Shown piece by piece: positions 1-5,955 of a DNA stretch of 11,272 bases (within the stretch, counting starts at the first letter, position 1; every line of letters begins with the position of its first letter). Origin of the DNA: an uncultured Aeromonadales bacterium. GTDB lineage: Bacteria; Pseudomonadota; Gammaproteobacteria; Enterobacterales; Succinivibrionaceae. The notes beneath the pieces were generated by a model. It saw only the letters and a program-made list of their open reading frames with translations, made no database searches and was not told the origin of the DNA. The DNA is taken from NCBI GenBank assembly GCA_902796095.1, contig CADBNP010000051.1, positions 1 through 11,272 of the forward strand, given 5' to 3'. A program made the position numbers and the translations under genes.

Positions 1-3000
1 ACTTCACCGTCTCGGTATTCAGGCCTTTGAACCGATTCTGATTGAAGGCAAGGCCATAAGACTTCATCCGCTGGTATGCTCCGCGTTTAATGCCGACTTC
101 GACGGCGACCAGATGGCTGTTCATCTGCCTCTTACTGTCGAGGCTCAGCTTGAAGCACGTGCCCTCATGATGTCCACCAACAACATTCTTTCACCTGCCT
201 CCGGAGATCCTATTATCGGACCTTCCCAGGATATGGTGCTTGGTATCTACTACATGACCCGTATGAAGGTCGGTGCCAAGGGCGAGGGTATGCTGCTGAC
301 ATCACCTAAGGAAGCAGAGAGCCTTTATCGTGCAGGTCTTGCAGAGCTTGGCGCCCGTGTAAAGTGCTACATCACTGAATATACAAAGAATGAAGACGGC
401 ACTTTTGACAGCAAAACCGAGCTCAAGACCACAACCGTAGGTCGTGCAATTCTTTCGCTGATCCTGCCGAAGGGCCTTCCGTATACCCTTATCGACAAGC
501 CTTATACCATGACTGATGCGGATAAGGAGGAGCTTCAGAAGGATCCTCGCTGCTGGTTCAAGTTTGTGTCCAATGAGGCTCTGAGCAAGAAGCTGATTGC
601 CAAGATGCTGAATGTCTGCTATCACACTCTCGGCATAAAGGATACCGTGGTTTTTGCCGACCATCTCATGTATATCGGTTTCCACTATGCTGCTCTTTCA
701 GGTGCGTCCGTATGTGTTGACGATATGGTGATCCCTGATGAGAAGGTCAAGATTATCGAGGATGCCGAGGACAAGGTTGCCGATATTCAGGAGCAGTTCA
801 ATTCCGGTAGTATCACTCAGGGTGAAAAGTACTCCAAGGTTCTTGATATCTGGGGTGATGCCAACAAGCGCGTAACCCGCGCCATGATGGACAATCTCTG
901 TGCCGAAGAGGCGGAGAACAGCCTTGGTCAGACTGAGAAGCAGGCTTCCTTCAACAATATCTACATGATGGCCGATTCCGGTGCCCGTGGTTCTGAGAAG
1001 CAGATTTCCCAGGTTGCAGGTATGCGCGGTCTGATGGCAAAACCTGACGGAACAATTATCGAGACCCCTATCGTGGCAAACTTCCGCGAAGGTCTGGACG
1101 TTCTTCAGTACTTTATTTCAACCCACGGTGCCCGTAAGGGTCTTGCCGATACGGCTCTTAAGACTGCCAACTCCGGTTATCTTACCCGCCGTCTTGTTGA
1201 TGTTGCACAGGATGTGGTTGTAAAGGAAGATGACTGCGGTACTGACGAGGGTCTTGTCATTACAGCTCATATCGTGGGCGGTGATGTGGTTGAGAAGCTG
1301 CGTGAGCGTGTTCTCGGTCGTGTTACTGCTGTGGATATCTGCAAGCCTGGTACAAACACTGTCATTATCCCTGCCGGTACCATGCTGGATGAGAAGTGGT
1401 GTGATGTGATCGAACAGAACAGTGTGGACAGCGTAAAGGTACGTTCTCCTATCACCTGCCGTACTCCGTTTGGAATATGTGCCAAGTGCTACGGACGTGA
1501 TCTTGCCCGCGGCTATATGGTTAACCGCGGTGAAGCAGTGGGTGTTATGGCTGCACAGTCTATCGGTGAGCCTGGTACACAGCTGACCATGCGTACCTTC
1601 CATGTGGGCGGTACGGCATCACGTTCGGTTGAAGATACCTCCGCCCAGGCTAAGAATGCCGGAACAGTACGTCTCAAGGCCAAGTATGTGGTCAACTCTG
1701 AAGGCAAGTATGTGGTAACAGGCCGTTCAGCTGAAATTTCCATTATTGACGATTTCGGACTGACCAAGGAAAACCGCAAACTTCAGTCCGGTGCTGTTCT
1801 TGAGGTCAAGGACGGAGACAGGGTAGAGGTCGGTCAGATCTTGGCCAACTGGGATCCGCATTCTCATCCGATAATTGCCGAAGTTAAGGGCTTTGTGAAG
1901 TTCGTTGATATTATTGACGGTGTAACGGCTGTTTCAAAGCGTGACGAACTTACCGGTCTGACATCATGGCAGATTAAGGAGCTGGGAACCCAGAGCAACA
2001 AGGAAGCCCGCAGACCTATGATCAAACTGGTGGACGAAAAGGGCGAGGATATTGCGGTTGTAGGAACTCCTACTTCCTACTATATGCAGGATCAGGCAAT
2101 AATCGAACTCTCTGACGGTGATGCTGTTAATGTGGGTGATGTTATCGCCAAGATCCCTAAGTCCGTATCCGGTACAAAGGATATCACCGGTGGTCTGCCT
2201 AGAGTTGCGGATCTGTTTGAAGCCCGTGCTCCGAAGGAGCCTGCAATTCTGGCTGAGATTGACGGTATCGTCAAGTTCGGCAGGGAAACAAAGGGTAAGA
2301 GACGTCTTATCATTGAAGCAGCCGACGGCAGAGTTCATGAGGAGATGATTCCAAAGCAGAGAAACATCAATGTTTATGAAGGTGAAACCGTTGAGAAGGG
2401 TGAAGTCATCGTTGAAGGTGCCGAGGCGGCTGCCGATATTCTCCGTCTCAGAGGTGTAAGCGAGGTTGCCCGCTACATTGTCAACGAGGTCCAGGACGTT
2501 TACCGTGCCCAGGGTGTTAAGATCAATGACAAGCATATTGAGATTATCATCCGCCAGATGCTCCGCAAGTGCGAAATCATCAACCCTGGTGATTCTGAAT
2601 ATCTTGAGGGCGATCATGTAGAACTTGCCCGCATCAAGATGATCAATGAAGAACTTGAGGCACAGGGCAAGGAGCCTGCCGTATATCAGCGTCTGCTCAT
2701 GGGTATCACCAAGGCATCTCTGAATACCGAGTCCTTCATATCTGCAGCATCCTTCCAGGAAACAACCCGTGTGTTCACTGAAGCTGCCGTCGCCGGCAAG
2801 GTTGATGATCTGAGAGGTCTGAAGGAGAACGTAATCGTAGGTAGACTGATTCCTGCCGGTACCGGTTACGCATATCACGAGGAGCGTGCACGTACACGTG
2901 CGGAGCGTATGCAGACAAAAGAGCTCAGCAGGGAAGAGGTTGAATCTCAGATTTCCGATGCACTGACTGAAGGTGATCAGACTCCTGAAGTTCCGTCAGA

Positions 3001-3025
3001 AGAGACAGAACCTGTAACCGAGTAA
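1..3025 (+). CDS. rpoC: DNA-directed RNA polymerase subunit beta' (5' part missing)
   Basis: This is the C-terminal 1007 residues of the catalytic beta' subunit of RNA polymerase; the reading frame is open from base 2, so roughly the first 420 residues lie left of the window. The absolutely conserved NADFDGDQM loop, whose three Asp residues hold the active-site magnesium, is at bases 89-115. The bridge-helix region (HGARKGLADTALKTANSG) is around 1120-1180. The second zinc site is complete: one Cys in DDCGTDEG near 1235 and three in the CRTPFGICAKC segment at about 1457-1490. The trigger-loop base (GEPGTQLTMRTFH) follows near 1570-1605. The stretch between it and TKDITGGLPRVADLFEAR (about 2175-2225) contains the large lineage-specific insertion seen in gammaproteobacterial RpoC. 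The end (ITKASLxTESFISAASFQETTRV to RLIPAGTGYAYH) matches E. coli closely and is followed by a short acidic tail. rpoB is expected just left of the window. A strong terminator follows the stop codon. Confidence 0.99.
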   Translation, partial: LHRLGIQAFEPILIEGKAIRLHPLVCSAFNADFDGDQMAVHLPLTVEAQLEARALMMSTNNILSPASGDPIIGPSQDMVLGIYYMTRMKVGAKGEGMLLTSPKEAESLYRAGLAELGARVKCYITEYTKNEDGTFDSKTELKTTTVGRAILSLILPKGLPYTLIDKPYTMTDADKEELQKDPRCWFKFVSNEALSKKLIAKMLNVCYHTLGIKDTVVFADHLMYIGFHYAALSGASVCVDDMVIPDEKVKIIEDAEDKVADIQEQFNSGSITQGEKYSKVLDIWGDANKRVTRAMMDNLCAEEAENSLGQTEKQASFNNIYMMADSGARGSEKQISQVAGMRGLMAKPDGTIIETPIVANFREGLDVLQYFISTHGARKGLADTALKTANSGYLTRRLVDVAQDVVVKEDDCGTDEGLVITAHIVGGDVVEKLRERVLGRVTAVDICKPGTNTVIIPAGTMLDEKWCDVIEQNSVDSVKVRSPITCRTPFGICAKCYGRDLARGYMVNRGEAVGVMAAQSIGEPGTQLTMRTFHVGGTASRSVEDTSAQAKNAGTVRLKAKYVVNSEGKYVVTGRSAEISIIDDFGLTKENRKLQSGAVLEVKDGDRVEVGQILANWDPHSHPIIAEVKGFVKFVDIIDGVTAVSKRDELTGLTSWQIKELGTQSNKEARRPMIKLVDEKGEDIAVVGTPTSYYMQDQAIIELSDGDAVNVGDVIAKIPKSVSGTKDITGGLPRVADLFEARAPKEPAILAEIDGIVKFGRETKGKRRLIIEAADGRVHEEMIPKQRNINVYEGETVEKGEVIVEGAEAAADILRLRGVSEVARYIVNEVQDVYRAQGVKINDKHIEIIIRQMLRKCEIINPGDSEYLEGDHVELARIKMINEELEAQGKEPAVYQRLLMGITKASLNTESFISAASFQETTRVFTEAAVAGKVDDLRGLKENVIVGRLIPAGTGYAYHEERARTRAERMQTKELSREEVESQISDALTEGDQTPEVPSEETEPVTE

Positions 3026-3047
3026 ATCTTTATAATTTTTAAACCGT

Positions 3048-3075
3048 GGGCCGAGGATCTCGGCCCTTTTATTTT
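3048..3075 (+). terminator. Rho-independent terminator after rpoC
   Basis: An 8-bp perfect stem (GGGCCGAG at 3048-3055 with CTCGGCCC at 3059-3066, loop GAT) is followed at once by a T-rich run interrupted by a single A. It starts 22 bases after the rpoC stop and is the natural end of the rpoBC transcript. Confidence 0.92.
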
Positions 3076-3091
3076 TGTGATAAAATTCACC
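3076..3091. promoter_or_regulatory. CRP-like binding site upstream of ridA
   Basis: TGTGATAAAATTCACC matches the CRP consensus TGTGA-N6-TCACA at 9 of 10 defined positions. It lies immediately behind the T-run of the rpoC terminator and 85 bases upstream of the ridA start, the only plus-strand gene it could serve nearby. If transcription began about 7 bases after the TATAAT at 3154-3159, the site would be centred near -82, on a permitted helical face for CRP, but that start is uncertain. Its role is inferred from sequence match only. Confidence 0.5.
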
Positions 3092-3115
3092 ATGTATTGT
3101 TTTCGTAAATACATG
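3091..3115. repeat. Inverted repeat upstream of ridA
   Basis: CATGTATT (3091-3098) and AATACATG (3108-3115) form a perfect 8-bp inverted repeat around a 9-base spacer. It abuts the CRP-like site and could be a second operator or a leader hairpin. There is no T-run behind it, so it does not look like a terminator. Confidence 0.4.
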
Positions 3116-3175
3116 TTGATTAAGTGCTCAGCTTTTTTGCTGAACGGGTCTTTTATAATTTGAGGAAATATAGCA

Positions 3176-3562
3176 ATGTCAAAGGAAATTCTTTCTACTG
3201 ATAAGGCTCCTGCCGCCATCGGTCCGTATGTACAGGCTGTCAGGGCAAACGGATTTGTTTTTACCTCCGGTCAGATCGCCATTGATCCGGCTACTCAGAA
3301 AATTGTCGAGGGTGACATAAACGTCCAGACACACCGTGTTATGGATAATCTGAAGGCCGTTCTTGATAATGCCGGTCTTTCTTTTGATGATGTTATCAAG
3401 ACTACATGCTTCCTTAAGAACATTTCAGATTTCTCCGCCTTCAATGCGGTTTATGGTGAGTATTTCAAGAATACGGCACCTGCCAGATCCTGCGTTGAGG
3501 TGGCAAGACTTCCCAAGGATGTACTTGTAGAGGTTGAGCTTGTTGCCGTCTGCCGTGACTGA
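3176..3562 (+). CDS. ridA: RidA family reactive enamine/imine deaminase
   Basis: A 128-residue protein of the usual length for RidA (YjgF/YER057c/UK114 family), which hydrolyses reactive 2-aminoacrylate and related imines released by PLP enzymes such as serine/threonine dehydratase and so protects other PLP enzymes in the cytosol. Conserved family features are visible: the AIGPYVQAVRANGFVFTSGQ start, the PARSCVEVARLPKDVLVEVE segment with the substrate-binding Arg104, and Glu119. Proteins of this family form trimers with the active site between subunits. The start is set by the SD-like TGAGGA at 3161-3166, 9 bases ahead of the ATG. It stands alone behind the rpoC terminator, and its own mRNA runs into a strong hairpin just before tusD. 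No regulatory gene is adjacent; a CRP-like site lies upstream. Confidence 0.95.
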   Translation: MSKEILSTDKAPAAIGPYVQAVRANGFVFTSGQIAIDPATQKIVEGDINVQTHRVMDNLKAVLDNAGLSFDDVIKTTCFLKNISDFSAFNAVYGEYFKNTAPARSCVEVARLPKDVLVEVELVAVCRD

Positions 3563-3588
3563 TGCCGGCAGCTGATGTTTTTTACTGA

Positions 3589-3614
3589 GGCAGGATCTCT
3601 GATCCTGCCTTTTT
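3589..3614 (+). terminator. Strong terminator between ridA and tusD, possible attenuator
   Basis: A perfect 9-bp stem (GGCAGGATC at 3589-3597, GATCCTGCC at 3601-3609, loop TCT) runs into TTTTT (3610-3614). Only 13 bases separate the T-run from the tusD ATG, and the tusD ribosome site GGGGAA begins at the very next base. A weaker hairpin precedes it (CTGCCG at 3550-3555 with CGGCAG at 3566-3571), with TTTTTT at 3578-3583. No promoter can fit between this terminator and tusD, so tusDCB transcription must pass through it. Confidence 0.88.
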
Positions 3615-3627
3615 GGGGAAGAAAAAA

Positions 3628-3990
3628 ATGGATCAGCCGGATTTTGTTCTTCTGGTAAACGGGATCCCGTACGGAAATGAAGCTCCGTCTCTGGCTTATC
3701 TTTTCGCTGCCGAGGCAGTTCAGCGATACAGAGTCAAAGCCGTTTTTTTTTACGAGGACGGTGTGCTTAATGCTCAGAAATACACATCTCCGGCCAGTGA
3801 TGAGACAGATCTTGTTCTATTATGGTCGGAACTGGCTCTTGAGCATAAGATCAGACTGATTGTCTGTTCATCCGCCGGGGAAAGACGTGGCGTCCGGAAA
3901 GAAACTGTGAAAACAGGCTTTGAAACTGGCTCTCTGTCGGATCTGGCTCTGTTCCTGTCGGAAGGATGCAGGATGGTGCAGTTCAGATGA
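3628..3990 (+). CDS. tusD: Sulfurtransferase TusD
   Basis: DsrE-fold protein of 120 residues, the catalytic subunit of the TusBCD complex, which takes persulfide sulfur from TusA and passes it to TusE and MnmA for 2-thiolation of the wobble uridine in Lys, Glu and Gln tRNAs. It aligns with E. coli TusD along its length: an N-terminal beta strand ending in GIPYG, then VKAVFFYEDGVLNA, TSPASDE, and a Cys80 in the RLIVCSSAGERRGV segment that corresponds to the persulfide-carrying Cys78 of E. coli. The C-terminus (CRMVQFR) matches the family ending. The ATG at 3628 is preferred because GGGGAA lies 8 bases upstream; a TTG 15 bases earlier sits inside the terminator T-run. The stop overlaps the tusC start, so the two are translationally coupled. 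In E. coli the trio lies near rpsL; here it follows rpoC and ridA. Confidence 0.95.
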   Translation: MDQPDFVLLVNGIPYGNEAPSLAYLFAAEAVQRYRVKAVFFYEDGVLNAQKYTSPASDETDLVLLWSELALEHKIRLIVCSSAGERRGVRKETVKTGFETGSLSDLALFLSEGCRMVQFR

Positions 3991-4340
3991 AACTTGCAGT
4001 TATATTTCAGTCACCCCCTCACGGGAGTGCAAAAGGCCGGGAGGGTCTTGATGCACTGCTGGCCATGAGTGCCTTTATTGAGGATCCCGCTGTTATTTTT
4101 ACCGGGGACGGGATCTACCAGCTGAAGAAGAATCAGCAGCCAGATGCTGTGTTAAGCAGGGATCATGCAAAAACCTTCGGTGTTCTTAAGCTCTATGATA
4201 TTCAGAGGATCTATGTTCCCTCCGATGATCTGACAGAGCGTTTTCTTTCTCCTGATGAGCTAATCCTTCCTGTGAAAGCAGTTTCAAGGGATTTTTGCAG
4301 GAGTATTATTGAATCGGCTGATTATAAAATGGTTTTCTGA
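3987..4340 (+). CDS. tusC: Sulfur relay protein TusC (DsrF family)
   Basis: 117 residues, close to the 119 of E. coli TusC, a structural subunit of the TusB2C2D2 hexamer in the tRNA thiolation relay. Recognisable family stretches are the N-terminal strand ending in PPHGSAKGREGLDALLAMSA, the AVIFTGDGIYQL strand-turn, and LKLYDIQRIYV in the second half, ending in YKMVF. The ATG at 3987 overlaps the tusD stop (ATGA). Using it gives an N-terminus (MKLAVIFQ) aligned with E. coli; an in-frame ATG 21 bases upstream would add residues absent from the family and extend further into tusD. Its stop shares one base with the tusB start. Confidence 0.94.
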   Translation: MKLAVIFQSPPHGSAKGREGLDALLAMSAFIEDPAVIFTGDGIYQLKKNQQPDAVLSRDHAKTFGVLKLYDIQRIYVPSDDLTERFLSPDELILPVKAVSRDFCRSIIESADYKMVF

Positions 4341-4606
4341 TGATACATATTTACAGTGATCCGCCTGACATGGAACGGAAGCTTCTTCGGGTTATTTCCA
4401 TGCTGGGAGATAATGATATTCTGATCTTTACAGGTGACGGTGTTCTCAACAGCCTGAAAACGGAAATCGGTGCCAGGATCCTTTACCTTCAGCCTGATCT
4501 GAAGGCAAGAGGCATAGAAATAAAACCAGGATCAGGGAAAAGCATTTCTCTTTCTGAAATGGTCGATCTTGTTGCTGGAGATCATAAATCCCCGGTCAGC
4601 TGGTAG
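4340..4606 (+). CDS. tusB: Sulfur relay protein TusB (DsrH family)
   Basis: An 88-residue DsrH-like protein, slightly shorter than the 95 residues of E. coli TusB, and third subunit of the TusBCD sulfur relay. The MIHIYSDPP start, the DNDILIFTGDGVLN strand-and-turn, the ARGI segment and the terminal Trp all match the family, although overall similarity is lower than for TusC and TusD, as is usual for this subunit. The ATG shares its first base with the last base of the tusC stop, giving a fully overlapping tusD-tusC-tusB unit. The gene converges on luxS at 4684-5208 across a 77-base gap that shows no proper terminator, only a loose 7-bp inverted repeat (GCATCAC at 4606-4612, GTGATGC at 4637-4643). 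Confidence 0.9.
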   Translation: MIHIYSDPPDMERKLLRVISMLGDNDILIFTGDGVLNSLKTEIGARILYLQPDLKARGIEIKPGSGKSISLSEMVDLVAGDHKSPVSW

Positions 4607-4683
4607 CATCACACAGAGATATGTTCAATATTCCGCGTGATGCCGTACTTTCCGCTTAGCCCCAGAAAACTCTGTCCTGATCC

Positions 4684-5208
4684 TCATGAATCATAGAAGT
4701 TGCGGCCGTCATCGGTTACAAGCCTTTCAGCTTTCGGATATTCGAAGATTTCTGGTTTGTCGGCGTTCGCAACAAGATAGTTTACAAATTCCGAAGCATA
4801 CCATTTTGCCATATTGAGATTATGCATAAGGCAGTAGCCGCAGTTTACTGCTGTGGCTCCGGGAACATCCACTGCTTCATGCACGGATTTGAAGGCATTC
4901 AGCAGCAGACTGTAAATTTCCCTGGAAGGACGGCAGCCTTTAAGTATAAGGTAAAAACCGGTGAGGCATCCCATAGGACCCCAGTAGATGATTTCGTCCT
5001 TCCAGTCCGGATCGTTTCTCAGAAAGGTTGCAATGATGTGCTCAAGAGAGTGCATTGCGGCCACATCGATTACAGGCTCCCGGTTAGGTCTTTTGAGTCT
5101 TATATCATATGTTGTGACTGTGCCGCTGCCAACGGTGTCAACTCTGCTGACGAATATTCCTGGAACTATGAGTGTATGATCAACGGAAAAACTCGGTATC
5201 AGATCCAT
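4684..5208 (-). CDS. luxS: S-ribosylhomocysteine lyase LuxS, Bacteroidota/Clostridia-type, active site intact
   Basis: A 174-residue LuxS, the metal enzyme that cleaves S-ribosylhomocysteine to homocysteine and DPD, the precursor of autoinducer-2, in the activated methyl cycle. All key residues are present: metal ligands His53 and His57 (HSLEH), Cys123 (NCGYC), catalytic Glu56 in the HxxEH motif, catalytic Cys81 in GPMGCLTGFY, and Arg37 in YDIRLKRPN. The wording of the protein (PGIFVSR, TTYDIRLKRPN, ATFLRN, IIYWGPMGC, VPGATAVNCG) follows the Bacteroidota/Clostridia LuxS lineage and not the E. coli lineage, which suggests horizontal acquisition; the C-terminus runs some 15-20 residues past the usual end. 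Start chosen from the AAAAGGAAA ribosome site about 9 bases upstream. It has its own candidate promoter and follows a glnB terminator, so it is probably transcribed alone. A second, degenerate LuxS homologue lies at 9220-9726. Confidence 0.95.
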   Translation of the reverse strand: MDLIPSFSVDHTLIVPGIFVSRVDTVGSGTVTTYDIRLKRPNREPVIDVAAMHSLEHIIATFLRNDPDWKDEIIYWGPMGCLTGFYLILKGCRPSREIYSLLLNAFKSVHEAVDVPGATAVNCGYCLMHNLNMAKWYASEFVNYLVANADKPEIFEYPKAERLVTDDGRNFYDS

Positions 5209-5260
5209 GTGTACGTTTCCTTTTCTTATGTGAGTTTTGATAATTCAGGCAAAAAATATC

Positions 5261-5285
5261 AGATGCCAGGACTATTATCGCATCT
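5261..5285 (-). promoter_or_regulatory. Candidate extended -10 promoter and operator of luxS
   Basis: Reading leftward, TGCGATAAT (5282-5274) fits an extended -10 element (TGnTATAAT with one change in the hexamer); no convincing -35 is seen, which such promoters can do without. The element is bracketed by an inverted repeat: GCATCT at 5280-5285 and AGATGC at 5261-5266 as written on the plus strand, with the second arm near the expected start site. The leader to the luxS ATG would be about 60 bases. Symmetry around the -10 suggests repressor binding; which regulator is unknown. Confidence 0.4.
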
Positions 5286-5381
5286 ATCAGCGGTATTTGA
5301 TGAAAAAAGTTCGGCTTTGCATTTATTTTTTGCAGAAGAAAACGTACCGGGTATCCGTGTTCTTGTGAAATATTCGGACAT

Positions 5382-5410
5382 AAAAAAAACCGGAGCTTTC
5401 ATGCACCGGT
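5382..5410 (-). terminator. Rho-independent terminator after glnB
   Basis: On the minus strand, ACCGGTGC pairs with GCTCCGGT apart from one T-T mismatch, loop ATGAAA, followed by eight T residues (5389-5382). It lies 22 bases beyond the glnB stop and separates glnB from luxS. Confidence 0.85.
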
Positions 5411-5432
5411 CCGCCTGAGATGATTTATGCTG

Positions 5433-5771
5433 TTATACAGCTTCGTCGTTTTCTTCACCGGTTCTGATACGGATGATTCTTTCAATATCACTTATAAAGA
5501 TTTTTCCGTCACCGATCTTCCCTGTATATGCACCTTTGGTTATGGCTTCAATGCAGGCATCAACATCCTCATCCTTTACTACAACCTCAAGTTTCGTTTT
5601 TGGAAGAAAATCAACTACGTATTCTGCACCGCGGTAAAGTTCTGTATGACCTTTCTGGCGACCGAAACCCTTGACGTCTGTCACAGTCATTCCGCTGATA
5701 CCCTTGTCATTCAGAGCTTCTCTGACGTCATCAAGCTTGAAAGGTTTTATTATCGCTGTAATTCTTTTCAT
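5433..5771 (-). CDS. glnB: Nitrogen regulatory protein PII (GlnB/GlnK)
   Basis: 112 residues, exactly the usual PII length. It is a trimeric cytosolic sensor of 2-oxoglutarate, ATP/ADP and glutamine state that controls glutamine synthetase modification, NtrB and ammonium channels. Visible signatures are the start MKRITAIIKPFKLDDVREAL, the T-loop GFGRQKGHTELYRGAEY with the uridylylation site Tyr51, and the C-terminal TGKIGDGKIFISDIERIIRIRTGEE nucleotide-binding region. Residue by residue it is closer to E. coli GlnB than GlnK, yet its place behind amtB suggests the GlnK job of blocking AmtB when nitrogen is plentiful; the symbol is therefore by sequence. The order amtB-then-PII is the reverse of the common glnK-amtB arrangement, and 184 bases with a promoter lie between them. 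Its ribosome site is AGGTGG, just upstream of the ATG. Confidence 0.96.
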   Translation of the reverse strand: MKRITAIIKPFKLDDVREALNDKGISGMTVTDVKGFGRQKGHTELYRGAEYVVDFLPKTKLEVVVKDEDVDACIEAITKGAYTGKIGDGKIFISDIERIIRIRTGEENDEAV

Positions 5772-5794
5772 CTGATACCACCTGTCTATTAATA

Positions 5795-5809
5795 ATGATT
5801 GGAAATCAT
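5795..5809. repeat. Palindrome at the expected glnB transcription start
   Basis: ATGATT and AATCAT surround GGA in a perfect 6-bp inverted repeat, and the symmetry extends with a one-base slip to about 5790-5814 (AATA/TATT arms). It covers the predicted +1 of the glnB promoter, a typical operator position. It does not match the NtrC site consensus. Confidence 0.35.
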
Positions 5810-5836
5810 ATTATCCTTAAGTTGGAGCCTTATCAA
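5808..5836 (-). promoter_or_regulatory. Sigma70 promoter of glnB
   Basis: On the minus strand, TTGATA (5836-5831, 5 of 6 to TTGACA), a 17-base spacer, and TAATAT (5813-5808, 4 of 6 to TATAAT). The expected start near 5800 gives a leader of about 30 bases carrying the AGGTGG ribosome site. This allows glnB to be made independently of amtB. Confidence 0.6.
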
Positions 5837-5866
5837 TAAGATCTCTCTGTTTTGGATATTCTGTTT

Positions 5867-5931
5867 CTGCTGAAGGGATCAGTGTTGCCGTTCTATTGTT
5901 ACCGAGCAAGCTGATCCCGGCAATTCAGCAG
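5867..5931 (-). ncRNA. Folded intercistronic RNA element between amtB and glnB, possible pseudoknot
   Basis: CTGCTGAAGGGATCAG at 5867-5882 is answered by CTGATCCC at 5911-5918 and TTCAGCAG at 5924-5931, giving two 8-bp helices separated by a 5-base insert, GGCAA (5919-5923). That insert is the exact complement of TTGCC (5885-5889) in the apical loop, so an H-type pseudoknot closed by an outer helix can be drawn on either strand. No T-run follows on either side, so it is not a standard terminator. In the amtB transcript it would start 24 bases after the stop codon. It could act in mRNA stability, processing or regulated read-through into glnB, or be a repeat-type element; the sequence alone does not decide. 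Confidence 0.5.
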
Positions 5932-5955
5932 ACAATCACACTTTGATATTTGCTA

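Noticed and set aside
1964..2878. Long open frame of 304 codons antisense to rpoC
   Set aside because: It lies entirely inside the highly conserved rpoC coding region, has no ribosome site, and its length is explained by the codon use of rpoC.
3154..3159. TATAAT ahead of ridA as a firm promoter call
   Set aside because: Transcription would start in or next to the ridA ribosome site and no -35 is present at the right distance, so it is mentioned only as a possibility.
3613..3615. TTG as start of tusD
   Set aside because: It lies in the terminator T-run and overlaps the GGGGAA ribosome site; the ATG at 3628 aligns with E. coli TusD and has correct spacing.
3966..3968. Upstream ATG as start of tusC
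   Set aside because: It would add seven residues absent from the family and extend the overlap with tusD; the ATG at 3987 gives the usual stop-start overlap.
4606..4643. GCATCAC/GTGATGC repeat as the terminator between tusB and luxS
   Set aside because: The loop is 24 bases and no T-run follows on either strand.
4822..5418. 198-codon plus-strand frame opposite luxS
   Set aside because: It covers a clear luxS gene and its terminator and promoter; the composition is not protein-like.
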